Shown: positions 27,701 through 36,123, counted from the first letter of the stretch. The stretch is DNA of 64,000 bases from an uncultured bacterium (GCA_905214865.1 CAJMNO010000007.1:1-64000), one strand, 5' to 3'. Notes: generated by a model not told the origin, from the sequence alone. Numbers and translations: made by a program.

Positions 27701-29411
27701 GATCCTGGAGGCGTCGGGCAAGATCTACACCGTGCTCAAGATCGACGAGGTCAGCAACCTGGGCGCCGCCCGCATCCGCGTTCGCTCGCTCATGGCCGCC
27801 CTCAAGGAGCAGCACGCCGAGCTCGAGCGCGAGACGGCCGCGGGCATCGCCACCGAGGCGGGACCCGTGGGCGTGCACATGGCGGACGGCTCGCTTGAGC
27901 ACGCGCGCCAGACCGACCTCTCGCGCCGCACCCCCGTGTACCGCGAGGCCAAGAGCGCCGCGTTCGAGAAGGTCCGCTACACCAAGGAGATGCAGGAGGA
28001 GGGCTACACCATCCTTGCTCCGCAGATGTCGCCCATCCACTTCGAGATGGTCGAGGCGATCCTGCGCTCCGAGGGCTACAACGTGGTGCTGCTGCCCTCC
28101 GTCGACCACTCCGCCGTGGACATCGGCCTCCGCTACGTCAACAACGACATCTGCTACCCGTCCATCCTCGTGGTGGGCCAGCTCATGGAGGCCGTCCTCT
28201 CGGGCAAGTACGACCTCAGCCGCACCGCCGTGCTCATCAGCCAGACCGGCGGCGGCTGCCGAGCCACCAACTACATCGGCCTCATCCGCAAGGCGCTCAA
28301 GGACTCCGGCCACCCGGACATCCCGGTGATCTCGCTCTCCGTGGCGGGTGGCCTGGACGAGAAGAACCCGGGTTGGAACATCCTCAAGCCCAAGCTCATC
28401 CTCAAGGCAGGGTACGCGCTGCTCTACGGCGACCTCCTCATGAAGGTGCTGTACCGCACACGTCCCTACGAGGCCGAGAAGGGCTCCGCCAACCGCCTGT
28501 ACGACTCGTTCATGAGTCGCGCCAAGACGCTCCTGACCCACAGCGCCGACCGCAAGGCCTTCTACGAGCTGTGCCGCGACACCGTGCGCCGCTTTGACAC
28601 GCTGCCGCTCGTGAACGACCGCAGCAAGCCGCGCGTGGGCGTGGTGGGCGAGATCCTGGTCAAGTTCCACCCCACGGCCAACAACGAGCTTGTGAAGGTC
28701 ATCGAGCAGGAGGGCTGCGAGGCCGACGTCCCGGGCCTCATGGACTTCTTCCTGTTTGGCATGTCCAACCAGATCAACATGAACCACGAGCTGGGGACCA
28801 AGGCGGCGACCCGGCTCACCCACGGCATCGGGATCGACGCGGTCGAGGGGCTGCGCAGGCCCATCGACGAGATGCTCAGGGAGTCCGAGCGCTTCACGCC
28901 CTACGAGGACATCTTCGAGCTCGCGAACAAGGCGTCCGAGGTCCTCTCGCTCTGCAACACCATGGGCGAGGGCTGGCTCCTCACGGCCGAGATGGTCGAC
29001 CTCATCGACAGCGGCACGCCCAACATCGTGTGCGCCCAGCCGTTTGCGTGCCTGCCCAACCACGTGGTGGGCAAGTCGGTCATCAAGCGGCTCCGCCAGA
29101 TGCACCCCGAGAGCAACATCGTGGCCATCGACTACGACCCCGGCGCCTCCGAGGTCAACCAGCTCAACCGAATCAAGCTCATGATCTCGGTCGCAAAGGA
29201 GAACTACAAGAACGGTGGCTCCTTCAAGCTCCAGAACCCGCAGGACCCCACCACCCACGTGGTGGCGCCCTACGTGGACGAGAGCCGCTACCACCGCACC
29301 TACGGCGACTCCATCGTGAACGAGCGCGGGGGAGAGTCGCACGGCATCCGCCTCTCGCCCGAGCAGCTGGCCGAGATAGAGCGCGCCAAGCGCAAGGCCG
29401 GGGTCAAGTAG
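24708..29411 (+). CDS. Giant 2-hydroxyacyl-CoA dehydratase activase fusion (two BadF/HgdC domains plus DUF2229 region)
   Basis: A protein of 1567 residues. The first ATPase domain starts LGIDVGSTTVKLAV near residue 41, with Cys in NGTCAGGTGAF and SRCGVF. The second starts FIGLDAGSTTMKAAV near 355, with NEACSSGCGSF and SRCTVF. These Cys are where HgdC-type activases hold the [4Fe-4S] cluster between subunits. A Cys-rich hinge (HCGRCSNNC near 640) leads into a long C-terminal part beginning VGIPRALNMYEDYPFW (DUF2229/dehydratase-like). Known activases use ATP to push one electron into a dehydratase. No separate dehydratase subunits are adjacent, so the C-terminal half may be the built-in partner. 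Role inferred. Confidence 0.9.
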   Translation: MTNYPESNREQARANRGIELAQRGAELYPKNPVDLRHAHLRLGIDVGSTTVKLAVIDENDTLVYANYERHHTDVRATARALFERAESVIGDPTMRVSITGSGGMLLANWLDLEFVQEVIASKRAVETLIPQTDVAIELGGEDAKIIYFDNGIEQRMNGTCAGGTGAFIDQMASLMETDAGGLNELAKGAQHIYPIASRCGVFAKSDVQPLLNEGAAREDVAASIFQAVANQTVSGLACGHPIRGYVAFLGGPLQYLSELRNRFYVTLDLDEQHRVIPQNAHLFVATGAALAGESDKQVTFAQVISALDNLKGTQGSEVARLDPLFATEDDYREFKERHDKQVVPKGDLTKYHGRVFIGLDAGSTTMKAAVVGEDGQLLYTWYDNNNGDVLGTARKIMDDIYDHLPSDCTIGHVTTTGYGEGILIEALQADSGEIETVAHLRGAKSFVPDVEFILDIGGQDMKCLQVKGGVIEHIMLNEACSSGCGSFIQNFADSMGMSVQDFAKAAVHGEHPIDLGSRCTVFMNSRVKQAQKEGATIGDVAAGLSYSVIKNALFKVIKLRDYDQIGKYVVVQGGTFMSDATLRAFELLTGREVIRPDIAGTMGAFGAALLARDRAGADGVSTILSRDEIDNLKVKHTNVHCGRCSNNCLLTVNSFSNGRRFITGNRCEKGAGGSKKAKNDAPNLFELKNKLLFDRPCLDSDEAPRGTVGIPRALNMYEDYPFWHAFFTKLGFSVVLSDQTTKKTYEAGIESMPSESVCYPAKLSHGHIMNLLAKDPDFIWMPCIRWERQEDDTATNHYNCPIVMSYPQSLELNVDELSDPKVEYLDPFIPYDNKRELKRRLFEIIAQQRAEDASHGKGRFHGEPITRREIDEAVNYAWDADLEFKDKMHRMGDDALRWVEDHDGHGIVLAGRPYHNDPEINHAIPELVHSFGFAVLTEDSIAHKMRPERPIRVVDQWMYHSRLYRAARFVASRNDLDLIQLNSFGCGLDALTTDQVQEILEASGKIYTVLKIDEVSNLGAARIRVRSLMAALKEQHAELERETAAGIATEAGPVGVHMADGSLEHARQTDLSRRTPVYREAKSAAFEKVRYTKEMQEEGYTILAPQMSPIHFEMVEAILRSEGYNVVLLPSVDHSAVDIGLRYVNNDICYPSILVVGQLMEAVLSGKYDLSRTAVLISQTGGGCRATNYIGLIRKALKDSGHPDIPVISLSVAGGLDEKNPGWNILKPKLILKAGYALLYGDLLMKVLYRTRPYEAEKGSANRLYDSFMSRAKTLLTHSADRKAFYELCRDTVRRFDTLPLVNDRSKPRVGVVGEILVKFHPTANNELVKVIEQEGCEADVPGLMDFFLFGMSNQINMNHELGTKAATRLTHGIGIDAVEGLRRPIDEMLRESERFTPYEDIFELANKASEVLSLCNTMGEGWLLTAEMVDLIDSGTPNIVCAQPFACLPNHVVGKSVIKRLRQMHPESNIVAIDYDPGASEVNQLNRIKLMISVAKENYKNGGSFKLQNPQDPTTHVVAPYVDESRYHRTYGDSIVNERGGESHGIRLSPEQLAEIERAKRKAGVK

Positions 29412-29434
29412 GCAGGGCAATCCGGTCGTGGCCA

Positions 29435-29476
29435 GGGGCGGCGTCGGGAAACGGTTCCCGGCGTCGCCCCTCTTTT
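29435..29476 (+). terminator. Terminator of the TetR-activase operon
   Basis: A 16-bp stem (29435-29450 with 29455-29470, two G-U pairs) followed by TCTTTT, 24 bp after the stop codon. Confidence 0.85.
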
Positions 29477-29686
29477 GTATCGAGGGCGTGCCCGCCTTCG
29501 CCATCGGATGCGTGGGCAACGCCGTTGCGCGGCACCTCTCGCCTGCCGCTCGCGCCCCATGTGGGGCCGTCCGTCCCATTCCCGCCACGCTCGCGGACTC
29601 GGCCGCTCGGCGGGCGGCACCATCCCGCAATCGCCTGATACCATGTGCCCGTGGGTTTGCAGGGGGGATGCCAGGGGAGAGGGGAC

Positions 29687-30427
29687 ATGGGTTCCAGTGC
29701 CGAGGACATAGTCGAGAGGCGCACAGGCATCCTCAGGCTCGCGACCGGCTACAACGTGCGCGAGCTCTGCGGCTACAAGACGCCGTGGGGCCTCACGCTC
29801 CCTCACCGGTTCCTCCGCTCCGGCGACACCAACGAGCTGAGCGAGGGCGACGCCGGGCTCCTGCGTGCGTACGGCGTGACCATGGACGTGGACCTTCGCA
29901 GCGAGTTCGAGGTCACGCGGGCGCCCGACGTCTTTGCCGACGACCCGCGCGTGCGCTACCACAACGCCTCCCTCTACAGCGTCAACATGCACGACTCCGA
30001 CCTGGCGGAGGGCGACGGGATGGACGACTACCTGGTGGGGGGCTACCTCGCCATGCTCTCCAACCGCGAGGCCGTGCGCCAGGTCTTCTCGTTCATGGCG
30101 ACGGCGGAGCCCTCGGACTGCGTCCTGTTCCACTGCGCGGCGGGCATGGACCGCACGGGCGTCACGTCGATGCTGCTGCTGGGGCTGTGCAGGGTCTCGG
30201 AGCACGACATCCTGCGCGACTACCTGCTGTCGTTCGCCTCGGTCGACCTGGTTGAGGACGCCCTGCGCGGGAGCGAGGAGCATCCCGACCTCCTCACGCT
30301 CGCCAACGCCATGCGCACGGTGCGCAGGAGGCTGGTCGGGGGGTACGGATCGGTCGAGAGCTACCTGGCCAGCTGCGGGCTCACGTCGCGCATGCTCGTC
30401 TCGGTCAGGCGCCACCTGGTGTCGTAG
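29687..30427 (+). CDS. Tyrosine-protein phosphatase (dual-specificity-like, Y_phosphatase3 family)
   Basis: A protein of 246 residues with the P-loop HCAAGMDRTG at about residues 149-158, that is the C-x5-R signature with Cys nucleophile and an Asp typical of this bacterial family. The N-terminal half has the family words GYNVRELCGY and DLRSEFE. Such enzymes remove phosphate from tyrosine or from phosphoinositides. The ATG at 29687 follows GGAGAGGGG. No signal peptide is seen. It lies between the activase terminator and pepT, and appears to be a single-gene unit. Confidence 0.9.
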   Translation: MGSSAEDIVERRTGILRLATGYNVRELCGYKTPWGLTLPHRFLRSGDTNELSEGDAGLLRAYGVTMDVDLRSEFEVTRAPDVFADDPRVRYHNASLYSVNMHDSDLAEGDGMDDYLVGGYLAMLSNREAVRQVFSFMATAEPSDCVLFHCAAGMDRTGVTSMLLLGLCRVSEHDILRDYLLSFASVDLVEDALRGSEEHPDLLTLANAMRTVRRRLVGGYGSVESYLASCGLTSRMLVSVRRHLVS

Positions 30428-30552
30428 CCAAGGAGGGCTAGGCCGTCCCGCGGGCGCGGCGGAGGCTGCGCTACAGTTGTCACGTCACACAGGATTCCCG
30501 CGCGGGCGCCCATGGCGGGGTGCCGCGCGACACCGGCCATAAGGAGACAGAC

Positions 30553-31809
30553 GTGGCACAAGAGCAGCTTCCCGACGTCGTCGAGCGCTTCATGCGCTTT
30601 GTCCAGATCGACTCCCAGTCAGACCCCGAGAACGAGGCGCAGACCCCCTCGACCCCCAGCCAGCACAAGATGGCCGCCTACCTGGGAGACGAGCTCCGCT
30701 CCCTGGGCGTGCGGGACGTACGGGTGACCGAGCACGCCTACGTGCTGGGGACCGTCCCGGCGTCCGCGGGCGCCGAGGGCCTTCCCGCGCTGGGGCTGTG
30801 CTCCCACATCGACACCTCGTTTGACGCCCCGGCATCGGGCGTGAGGCCGCACGTGGTGCACTACGAGGGCGGCAACCTCGTCGCCGGTGTGGTGGACGGC
30901 CGCGAGGTCTCCACCTCGCCCGAGCAGGTTCCCGACCTCGACCAGTTCGTGGGCCAGGACATCGTGTGCAGCGACGGCAGCACGCTCCTCTCCGCCGACG
31001 ACAAGGCCGGCGTGGCCGAGATCTGCTCGCTTCTCGCCCGCCTCCAGGACGACCCCACGCTCCCGCACCCCACCCTCAAGATCGCCTTCGTCCCCGACGA
31101 GGAGATCGGTCACGGCGCGTCGCTGCTCGACCTCGACGAGTTCGGCGCCGCCTGGTGCTACACCGTGGACGGCGAGGCCCTGGGCGAGTTCAACTACGAG
31201 ACCTTCACGGCGAGCGAGGCGACCGTCACCATCAAGGGCGTCATGGTCCACCCGGGCAGCGCCAAGGACATGATGGTCAACGCCATCACCGTGGCGAGCG
31301 AGTTTGAGCAGATGGTCCCCGCGGCGGAGCGCCCCGAGCACACCGAGGGCCGCGAGGGCTTCTACCACCCCATCGACATCAGGGGTACCGCCGGCTCGGT
31401 CCGCCTGACCTACATCGTGCGCGACTTCGACTCAAGGCTCTTCGCCGCCCGCGAGGAGACGCTGCGCAAGATCGCCGCGTTCCTCAACGACCGCTACGGC
31501 GAGGGCACCGTCCAGGTGAGCATCCGCGAGGAGTACCGCAACATGGCCGAGAGGTTCCAGGGCCTGGACTTCCTGGTCGACAACGCGCTCGAGGCGCATC
31601 GCGAGGTCGGCATCGAGCCCAAGGTCGTCGCCGTTCGCGGCGGCACCGACGGCAGCCAGCTCACCTTCCGCGGCCTCCCGTGCCCCAACATCGCCACGGG
31701 CGGCTACAACGCCCACTCGGTGCGCGAGTTCGTCCCCGTGCCCAGCATGGAAAAGACGGTGGACCTCCTCCAGCACCTGGTGGCAAAGTTCGCCCGTCCG
31801 CAGGAGTAG
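30553..31809 (+). CDS. pepT: Peptidase T (tripeptide aminopeptidase), copy 1
   Basis: A protein of 418 residues of the M20 family. Metal ligands and catalytic residues are seen in HIDTS (near 86), SADDKAG (near 148) and PDEEIGHG (near 181), and the C-terminal RGGTDGSQLTFRGLPCPN is intact. PepT releases the N-terminal residue from tripeptides in the cytosol. GTG at 30553 is the start: AAGGAG lies 7 nt upstream and the protein then begins as expected. A second pepT occurs at 36124-37350; the two share most motifs but differ enough to be old paralogs. Confidence 0.93.
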   Translation: MAQEQLPDVVERFMRFVQIDSQSDPENEAQTPSTPSQHKMAAYLGDELRSLGVRDVRVTEHAYVLGTVPASAGAEGLPALGLCSHIDTSFDAPASGVRPHVVHYEGGNLVAGVVDGREVSTSPEQVPDLDQFVGQDIVCSDGSTLLSADDKAGVAEICSLLARLQDDPTLPHPTLKIAFVPDEEIGHGASLLDLDEFGAAWCYTVDGEALGEFNYETFTASEATVTIKGVMVHPGSAKDMMVNAITVASEFEQMVPAAERPEHTEGREGFYHPIDIRGTAGSVRLTYIVRDFDSRLFAAREETLRKIAAFLNDRYGEGTVQVSIREEYRNMAERFQGLDFLVDNALEAHREVGIEPKVVAVRGGTDGSQLTFRGLPCPNIATGGYNAHSVREFVPVPSMEKTVDLLQHLVAKFARPQE

Positions 31810-32130
31810 GCGGCGCGTCCGGGCGCGGGTGGGGGAGAGGCTCCGTCCCGCGTCCTCCCCACCCGCGCCCGCTGGCGTGCGGTCCCGTGGTCGCCCGTGC
31901 GCCAGCGGGCCAACCGTACGGCTGGTTGGCCCCAGTCGTCTCCCTGGCGCGCCCTGCCGCACGGGAAGACACCGCTTGGGGTTGTGTGCGGGATGTGGCG
32001 TTGCTGTCATGTCTCCGTTACGGAGAGACCATGTCAGCCGCCTACGGCCAATATCCCACCGCACACATGTTGTTTGCACAACTTGAACCTACCCTCCGCT
32101 AGCATCCCTGTGCAGGATGGGGGAGTGCAG
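31810..32130. other. Gene-less stretch
   Basis: About 320 bp. A REP-like GGGGGAGAGG element follows the pepT stop codon at 31831. The 3' half is AT-richer (TTGTTTGCACAACTTG near 32070), the likely promoter zone for the next genes. No other feature was seen. Confidence 0.45.
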
Positions 32131-32247
32131 ATGACAGGCGTGAGGCTGACAGGGAGAGAGGCGCGTGGCGTTGCGGTCGCGGCGTCGTGTCGCTGGCTGT
32201 CCCTCCCCTGGGCGCCCAGAACCCGTCGGGGGGTGCTGCTGCCATGA
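32131..32247 (+). CDS. Possible 38-residue small protein coupled to the next gene
   Basis: ATG 32131 has a strong ribosome site (GGGGGAG about 6 nt upstream). The frame runs 38 codons, rich in Arg and Val, and its TGA overlaps the ATG of the membrane-protein gene (ATGA at 32244). That arrangement is typical of translational coupling. The sequence has no recognised domain. It may be a leader whose translation opens the next start, or it may be chance. Confidence 0.35.
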   Translation: MTGVRLTGREARGVAVAASCRWLSLPWAPRTRRGVLLP

Positions 32248-32780
32248 GCATCCCGTTTCTCATCGCGATCACCGGAGGCATTCCCATCTTCTCCGCAATC
32301 TTCCAGGTCGTCTCGGACACCGACATCGCCGAGCGCCACCACAGCCACCACGACACCTACCGCGCGTCCAAGACGTTCACGCGCATGCTGGTGTACGCGA
32401 TGGGCTGCATGGGCGGCGCGGGCATCCTCGTGTGCCTGCTCCAGCGCCTGGGGCTCCTGGACGTGGACATCCCCGTGGCGATCACGTTCTTCTGCTCGTT
32501 CGTCGTGACCACCTGGGCGGTGTGGGCAATGTTCGGCCGCTACCGCGTTGAGACGCACTCCGACTACCTGCGCGTGGTCCCGCTCCTGGGCAGGGCCCGC
32601 GTGATCCCCTACGACCGCATCTGCGACATCAGGACCATGGGCGAGCCGCTCTGGGAGAGCAACCCCAGCGTGTGCGTCTACGAGCGCGGGCACCGCACGC
32701 CCGCCCTGCTCTGGAACCTGCTCGACGTGGAGCAGATCCTCATGCGCATCAACCGCCCCGACCTCCTCGAGCGGCGCTAG
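32244..32780 (+). CDS. Small membrane protein with PH-like C-terminal part
   Basis: A protein of 178 residues. One hydrophobic segment lies at the N-terminus (IPFLIAITGGIPIFSAIF) and two near residues 55-100; a soluble tail follows with GRYRVETHSDYLRVVPLLGR, which looks like a short bacterial PH-like domain. No assigned function. The start at 32244 overlaps the small upstream frame by 4 nt. A REP-like element in reverse orientation (CCCCTCTCCCGTCGCCC) follows the stop codon. Confidence 0.7.
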   Translation: MSIPFLIAITGGIPIFSAIFQVVSDTDIAERHHSHHDTYRASKTFTRMLVYAMGCMGGAGILVCLLQRLGLLDVDIPVAITFFCSFVVTTWAVWAMFGRYRVETHSDYLRVVPLLGRARVIPYDRICDIRTMGEPLWESNPSVCVYERGHRTPALLWNLLDVEQILMRINRPDLLERR

Positions 32781-32841
32781 CCCCTCTCCCGTCGCCCGAT
32801 GCTATGCTGCTCTGGGTGACGCTTGGAGGGGGATGCGGCAG

Positions 32842-33696
32842 ATGATCAGGCTAGCGCTCAGCGACATGGACAACACGCTCCTGCCCTTTGGCCAGGACCG
32901 GGTGGACGAGAGGACGCTCAAGGCGATCTCGACGCTGCGCTCCTCGGGTGTGAGGTTTGGCCCAGCCACGGGGAGGGACGAGCAGGAGCTGCACCGGTTC
33001 TTTGCGGGTGACGACTCCTGCTTCGAGACGGGCATCGTCTCCAACGGCAAGAAGGTCAAGGTGGACGGCGAGCTGGTGTGGGCGCGCTACCTCGACCGCG
33101 ACGCGCTGCAGCGGCTGGCGGACGCCTTCGCGCCCGTGCCGGGCGTCTTCGTGGTCACCTATCCCGCCAAGACCGACCTCTCCAACCCCGCGTACGTGCT
33201 GGGGGCCACGCCGGCGCAGGTGGCGCCATACGAGCGCAGGTTCAGGTTCAACGGGACGATTGTCTCGCAGGTGCCCGACGTCGACGTGATCGCCGCCACC
33301 GTCGCCTGCGAGGAGGACGAGGCCATGGACTGGGTGCGGCGCGAGGCGGAGCGCGTGGCGCCCGAGCTCGTGGTGGTCCCCCCGGTCCCCAACTGGTTCG
33401 ACGTGCTGCCGCGCGGGGTCAATAAGGGCACGAGCCTGCGGCACCTGCTCGACGCCCTGGGCATTGGCCCCGACGAGGTCGCCTTCTTCGGCGACGCGGA
33501 GAACGACCTCCAGATCATGGGTGAGATTCCCAACTCCGTCGCCGTTGCCAACGCCACGCGCGAGGCAGCCGAGGCGGCCCGCTGGCACATCGGCCCCTGC
33601 TGGGACGACGCCGTCGCCGACGCGATGCTCGACATCGCGGAGGTTGCCGGCACCGACGTGGCGCCCCGCTTCATGCACGACGGTGACGAGGCGTAG
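32842..33696 (+). CDS. HAD-superfamily phosphatase (Cof type)
   Basis: A protein of about 284 residues. Motif I DMDNTL, a C2 cap region and the C-terminal motif FFGDAENDLQIM are those of Cof-type sugar- or nucleotide-phosphate phosphatases. Residue GVNKGTSLRHLL carries the motif III Lys. ATG 32842 gives the usual family start (MIRLALSDMDNTL); ATG 32833 is in frame but sits only 3 nt behind GGAGG. A second Cof protein is encoded at 54315-55175. Substrate unknown. Confidence 0.88.
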   Translation: MIRLALSDMDNTLLPFGQDRVDERTLKAISTLRSSGVRFGPATGRDEQELHRFFAGDDSCFETGIVSNGKKVKVDGELVWARYLDRDALQRLADAFAPVPGVFVVTYPAKTDLSNPAYVLGATPAQVAPYERRFRFNGTIVSQVPDVDVIAATVACEEDEAMDWVRREAERVAPELVVVPPVPNWFDVLPRGVNKGTSLRHLLDALGIGPDEVAFFGDAENDLQIMGEIPNSVAVANATREAAEAARWHIGPCWDDAVADAMLDIAEVAGTDVAPRFMHDGDEA

Positions 33697-33939
33697 GGAC
33701 ACGCGAGCACGTCCGCACATCCGACCGTCTGTATGAACGCCTCATTTGCAGGCGGAGCCCTGACCTTCCGGGCGCCCTGCTTCCCGTGCCTGGGTTGATG
33801 CGGGAGTCTTCGTGCGTGCCGTCCCCATTTCCGCGCGTCGCGGGGCTTTCCGGTCGGACACGCGCTGGGGGACTGCCAGGGAACTTTGGGCTGCGGCGGT
33901 CGGGGAGGGGCTTCGGACCCGCTCGCCGACTCCGGCAAC

Positions 33940-34088
33940 TTAGGAAAGGCGAGTATTGGCAATCCTCATGCGGCGGTAGCTTAAGAATCGCGAGTATTGG
34001 CAGATGATGGGCATCCCCAGCTGCCAATACTCGCGATTCCCAAGCTTTTGGGCCTTCCAAATTGCCAATACTCGACATTCCTAAGCAG
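33940..34088. repeat. Four-unit inverted array of GCGAGTATTGGCA repeats, locus 1
   Basis: Two forward units (GAGTATTGG at 33951 and 33992) and two inverted units (CCAATACTC at 34024 and 34065). Spacing within each pair is 41 bp and the pairs face each other. The inner two share the centre ATCGCGAG, the outer two differ from them, so matched units are nested. The 33697-33939 and 34089-34285 stretches beside it hold no recognised gene. Confidence 0.85.
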
Positions 34089-34285
34089 GCTATGCGTCCA
34101 GGGGTCGCGGCGCAGCTGCGACGCGGGTGAGGTGAAGGCTCCGAAGCAGGTTGCGTTTCCGGTAGTCTCGATTCCTTCCCCTAGCAGCCTTGGCCCCGAT
34201 TTTCTGCGAACACCCTAGCCCCAGCTATCGAGATTTGGATCTCCCCTCGCCCCTTTTGGGCGAGGGGAGTGGAGTCAAATGCCGC

Positions 34286-34906
34286 CTACCCCCTCCTGCG
34301 GAACCTCTCCGCAATGGCGGCGCGGGGCGTCACGCCGGTGGCGATTCCACGGATCGCGTCTCCGTGCGCCAGGTACATGAGGGCGGAGAGCACCAGGCCG
34401 AAGAGCGCCTTGCCCCAGCTGCCGAAGAGGGCCTCGAGCGCGGTGTAGCAGAGCGGTATGGCCATGGCCCCGCGGCACAGGTACCCGGTCGCCAGCACGG
34501 TCGCAAGTCCGGCGACCGACGCGACGGAGCCCAGGAGCGGCGAGGCGAGGATGATGCCCGAGCAGGTCGTGGCAACCCCCTTGCCGCCCTTGAATCGGTG
34601 CCAGGCGGGGTAGTTGTGCCCCAGGGTCGTTCCCAGCACGGCGATGGTCCCCGCGGCATCCGCGGCGGAGGGGAAGGCCGCCCGCGCGAGCGCGAACGAG
34701 GCGACGGTCTTGAGGATGTCGCCCGCCAGCACCTCGACGGCGGCCCCCTTGCCCAGCTCGTGCCCCACGTTTGCCATGCCCGGGTTGCCCACCCCGATGT
34801 CGAAGGCGGACTTTCCGCACCTCCTGCGGCTCACCACGTCGGCGGTGAGGAAGTTGCCGCACGCATAGCCGATGGCGAGGCTACCCAGTGCACAGAGCGC
34901 GTCCAT
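34286..34906 (-). CDS. plsY: Glycerol-3-phosphate acyltransferase PlsY
   Basis: A membrane protein of 206 residues with the PlsY signatures SAFDIGVGNPGMANVGH (near 30-45) and HNYPAWHRFKGGKGVATT (near 105-122). PlsY moves an acyl group from acyl-phosphate to glycerol-3-phosphate, the first step of phospholipid synthesis. ATG 34906 has GAGGGG 8 nt upstream; GTG 34915 is in frame. The canonical first motif usually reads N-P-G-A/S-x-N and here is NPGMAN, an acceptable variant. It begins 24 bp behind the GH32-like gene; whether it is the main PlsY or a paralog cannot be told. Confidence 0.85.
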   Translation of the reverse strand: MDALCALGSLAIGYACGNFLTADVVSRRRCGKSAFDIGVGNPGMANVGHELGKGAAVEVLAGDILKTVASFALARAAFPSAADAAGTIAVLGTTLGHNYPAWHRFKGGKGVATTCSGIILASPLLGSVASVAGLATVLATGYLCRGAMAIPLCYTALEALFGSWGKALFGLVLSALMYLAHGDAIRGIATGVTPRAAIAERFRRRG

Positions 34907-34930
34907 CTCGACCACCCCTCCCTCGCGACC

Positions 34931-35800
34931 CTAGCCGCGGTAGGTGTCGCTCACGCCGTCCGCCATGCCCCATCCGCGCGCAAAGGCCGCGTCCACGTTC
35001 ATGCGAACGAGCATGGTCTTGGTGAGCGGGAACCAGCGCGTGGCGAAGGCGTACCTCCCGCCGTTGGCAAACAGCTCCACGGCGGACTCGTCCACCACGA
35101 TCCTGAGGTCATCCACGTGGCCGATGGGAGCCCCCACCTCGGTCCTGCCGCCGCCCACGGTGTGCGGGTTGGGGCCGCGGAATCCCAGGTACAGTACGCC
35201 CTCACGGTGCCGAACGTACAGCTCCTCGTCCAGCACGACCGTGAACTTCTCGCCCGTGATCCCCTGAAGCCGGATGTCGGCGCGGTGGTTGCGGAACAGG
35301 CCGCCCGCGTGCGGGTCCATGCTTGCCTCAAAGATGTGTAGCTCCGCCAACTCCTCCACGGGGAGCTGCGTCACGCTCCCGTCCTCCGCGCGGCCCACCT
35401 GGCGCGGGATGGTAAGGCAGTCCTCCCACTTGAGCCCGCCGCGGGTGTTGACGTAGGAGGTGTCGGGCGTCCGCATCAGGGCGATGGCCAGGGTCCTGCC
35501 CTCGTCGTCCACAAACTCCTGGGGAGAGGAGAAGTCAAAGCCGTGGTCCTCGAGCTCACCCGGCATGGCAGCGGGCACCCGCGGGTCGTCGGGCGCGGGC
35601 TCCGGCTGCGGGTTCCTCTCGACCGACCAGTGGATGAGGTTGTGGCTCGAGAAGCGCACGGGGTGCGAGGCGGAGCCGGCGAGCGTCTGGTGGGCGTCGA
35701 CCACGTAACTGCCGTCCCGTTGGCGGAAGCCGTCCACCCGGTCGAGGGTGCCCGTGACCGGCATGAGGTGGAACGCGTTTCTCCAGCTGTCCTGCGACAT
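34931..35800 (-). CDS. Reduced GH32-like protein lacking catalytic residues
   Basis: A protein of 289 residues, against about 450-500 for GH32 sucrose-6-phosphate hydrolases. It begins FHLMPVTGTLDRVDGF where active enzymes have a W-[ML]-N-D-P-N-G motif, so the nucleophile Asp is replaced. The segment that should carry the RDP and ECPD motifs is missing: the chain jumps to GFDFSSPQEF, the normal post-active-site blade, and then has a complete C-terminal beta-sandwich (VELFANGGRYAFATRW). Ribosome site GGGAGG precedes ATG 35800, and the frame is clean, so it may be expressed as a fructan-binding or regulatory protein. A decaying gene is the alternative. Confidence 0.7.
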   Translation of the reverse strand: MSQDSWRNAFHLMPVTGTLDRVDGFRQRDGSYVVDAHQTLAGSASHPVRFSSHNLIHWSVERNPQPEPAPDDPRVPAAMPGELEDHGFDFSSPQEFVDDEGRTLAIALMRTPDTSYVNTRGGLKWEDCLTIPRQVGRAEDGSVTQLPVEELAELHIFEASMDPHAGGLFRNHRADIRLQGITGEKFTVVLDEELYVRHREGVLYLGFRGPNPHTVGGGRTEVGAPIGHVDDLRIVVDESAVELFANGGRYAFATRWFPLTKTMLVRMNVDAAFARGWGMADGVSDTYRG

Positions 35801-36007
35801 GTGATGCCTCCCTCGCGCCCCGGAGGGCGCCTCGAATTCACTGCCACTACGGTAGCGCAGCAGGGTGGGGCGGTGGTGCCTCGTTGCGCGGCGGGATGTG
35901 CGCGAGGGCTGGCATTGCATCAGGGAGTGAACCATGAATATAAGCCGTTCGCGATTCGCACATGCCGTTCACGGAGGAACGGGCATCGCTTGCAAAAGTT
36001 TCGAACG

Positions 36008-36021
36008 TGTAAACGCTTTTC
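36008..36021. promoter_or_regulatory. LacI-family-like operator
   Basis: TGTAAACGCTTTTC resembles the cre/LacI-type palindrome TGWAANCGNTTNCA with one mismatch. It sits between the GH32-like gene (minus) and pepT copy 2 (plus), in an AT-rich 120-bp stretch. No LacI-family gene is in the window. Confidence 0.35.
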
Positions 36022-36056
36022 TCTTTTATATTTCCAAAAGGTTACATGAAACTGAT

Positions 36057-36101
36057 ATGGGAGAGATGTGGCCATCTTACAGGTTGGCCGCTCTCTCCCA
36101 T
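36057..36101 (+). promoter_or_regulatory. Leader hairpin ahead of pepT copy 2
   Basis: ATGGGAGAG and CTCTCCCAT plus an inner TGGCC/GGCC form a stem with a loop, ending 22 bp before the start codon and just ahead of its ribosome site. It has no T run. It could affect translation or message stability. Confidence 0.4.
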
Positions 36102-36123
36102 GCATCGAAGAGGGGAGAAATCC

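Noticed and set aside
24663..29630. Very long open frame on the minus strand opposite the activase
   Set aside because: It mirrors the codon structure of the GC-rich plus-strand gene. Its product is Val/Leu/His/Gly-rich without domains and lacks a ribosome site. The plus-strand protein has clear family motifs.
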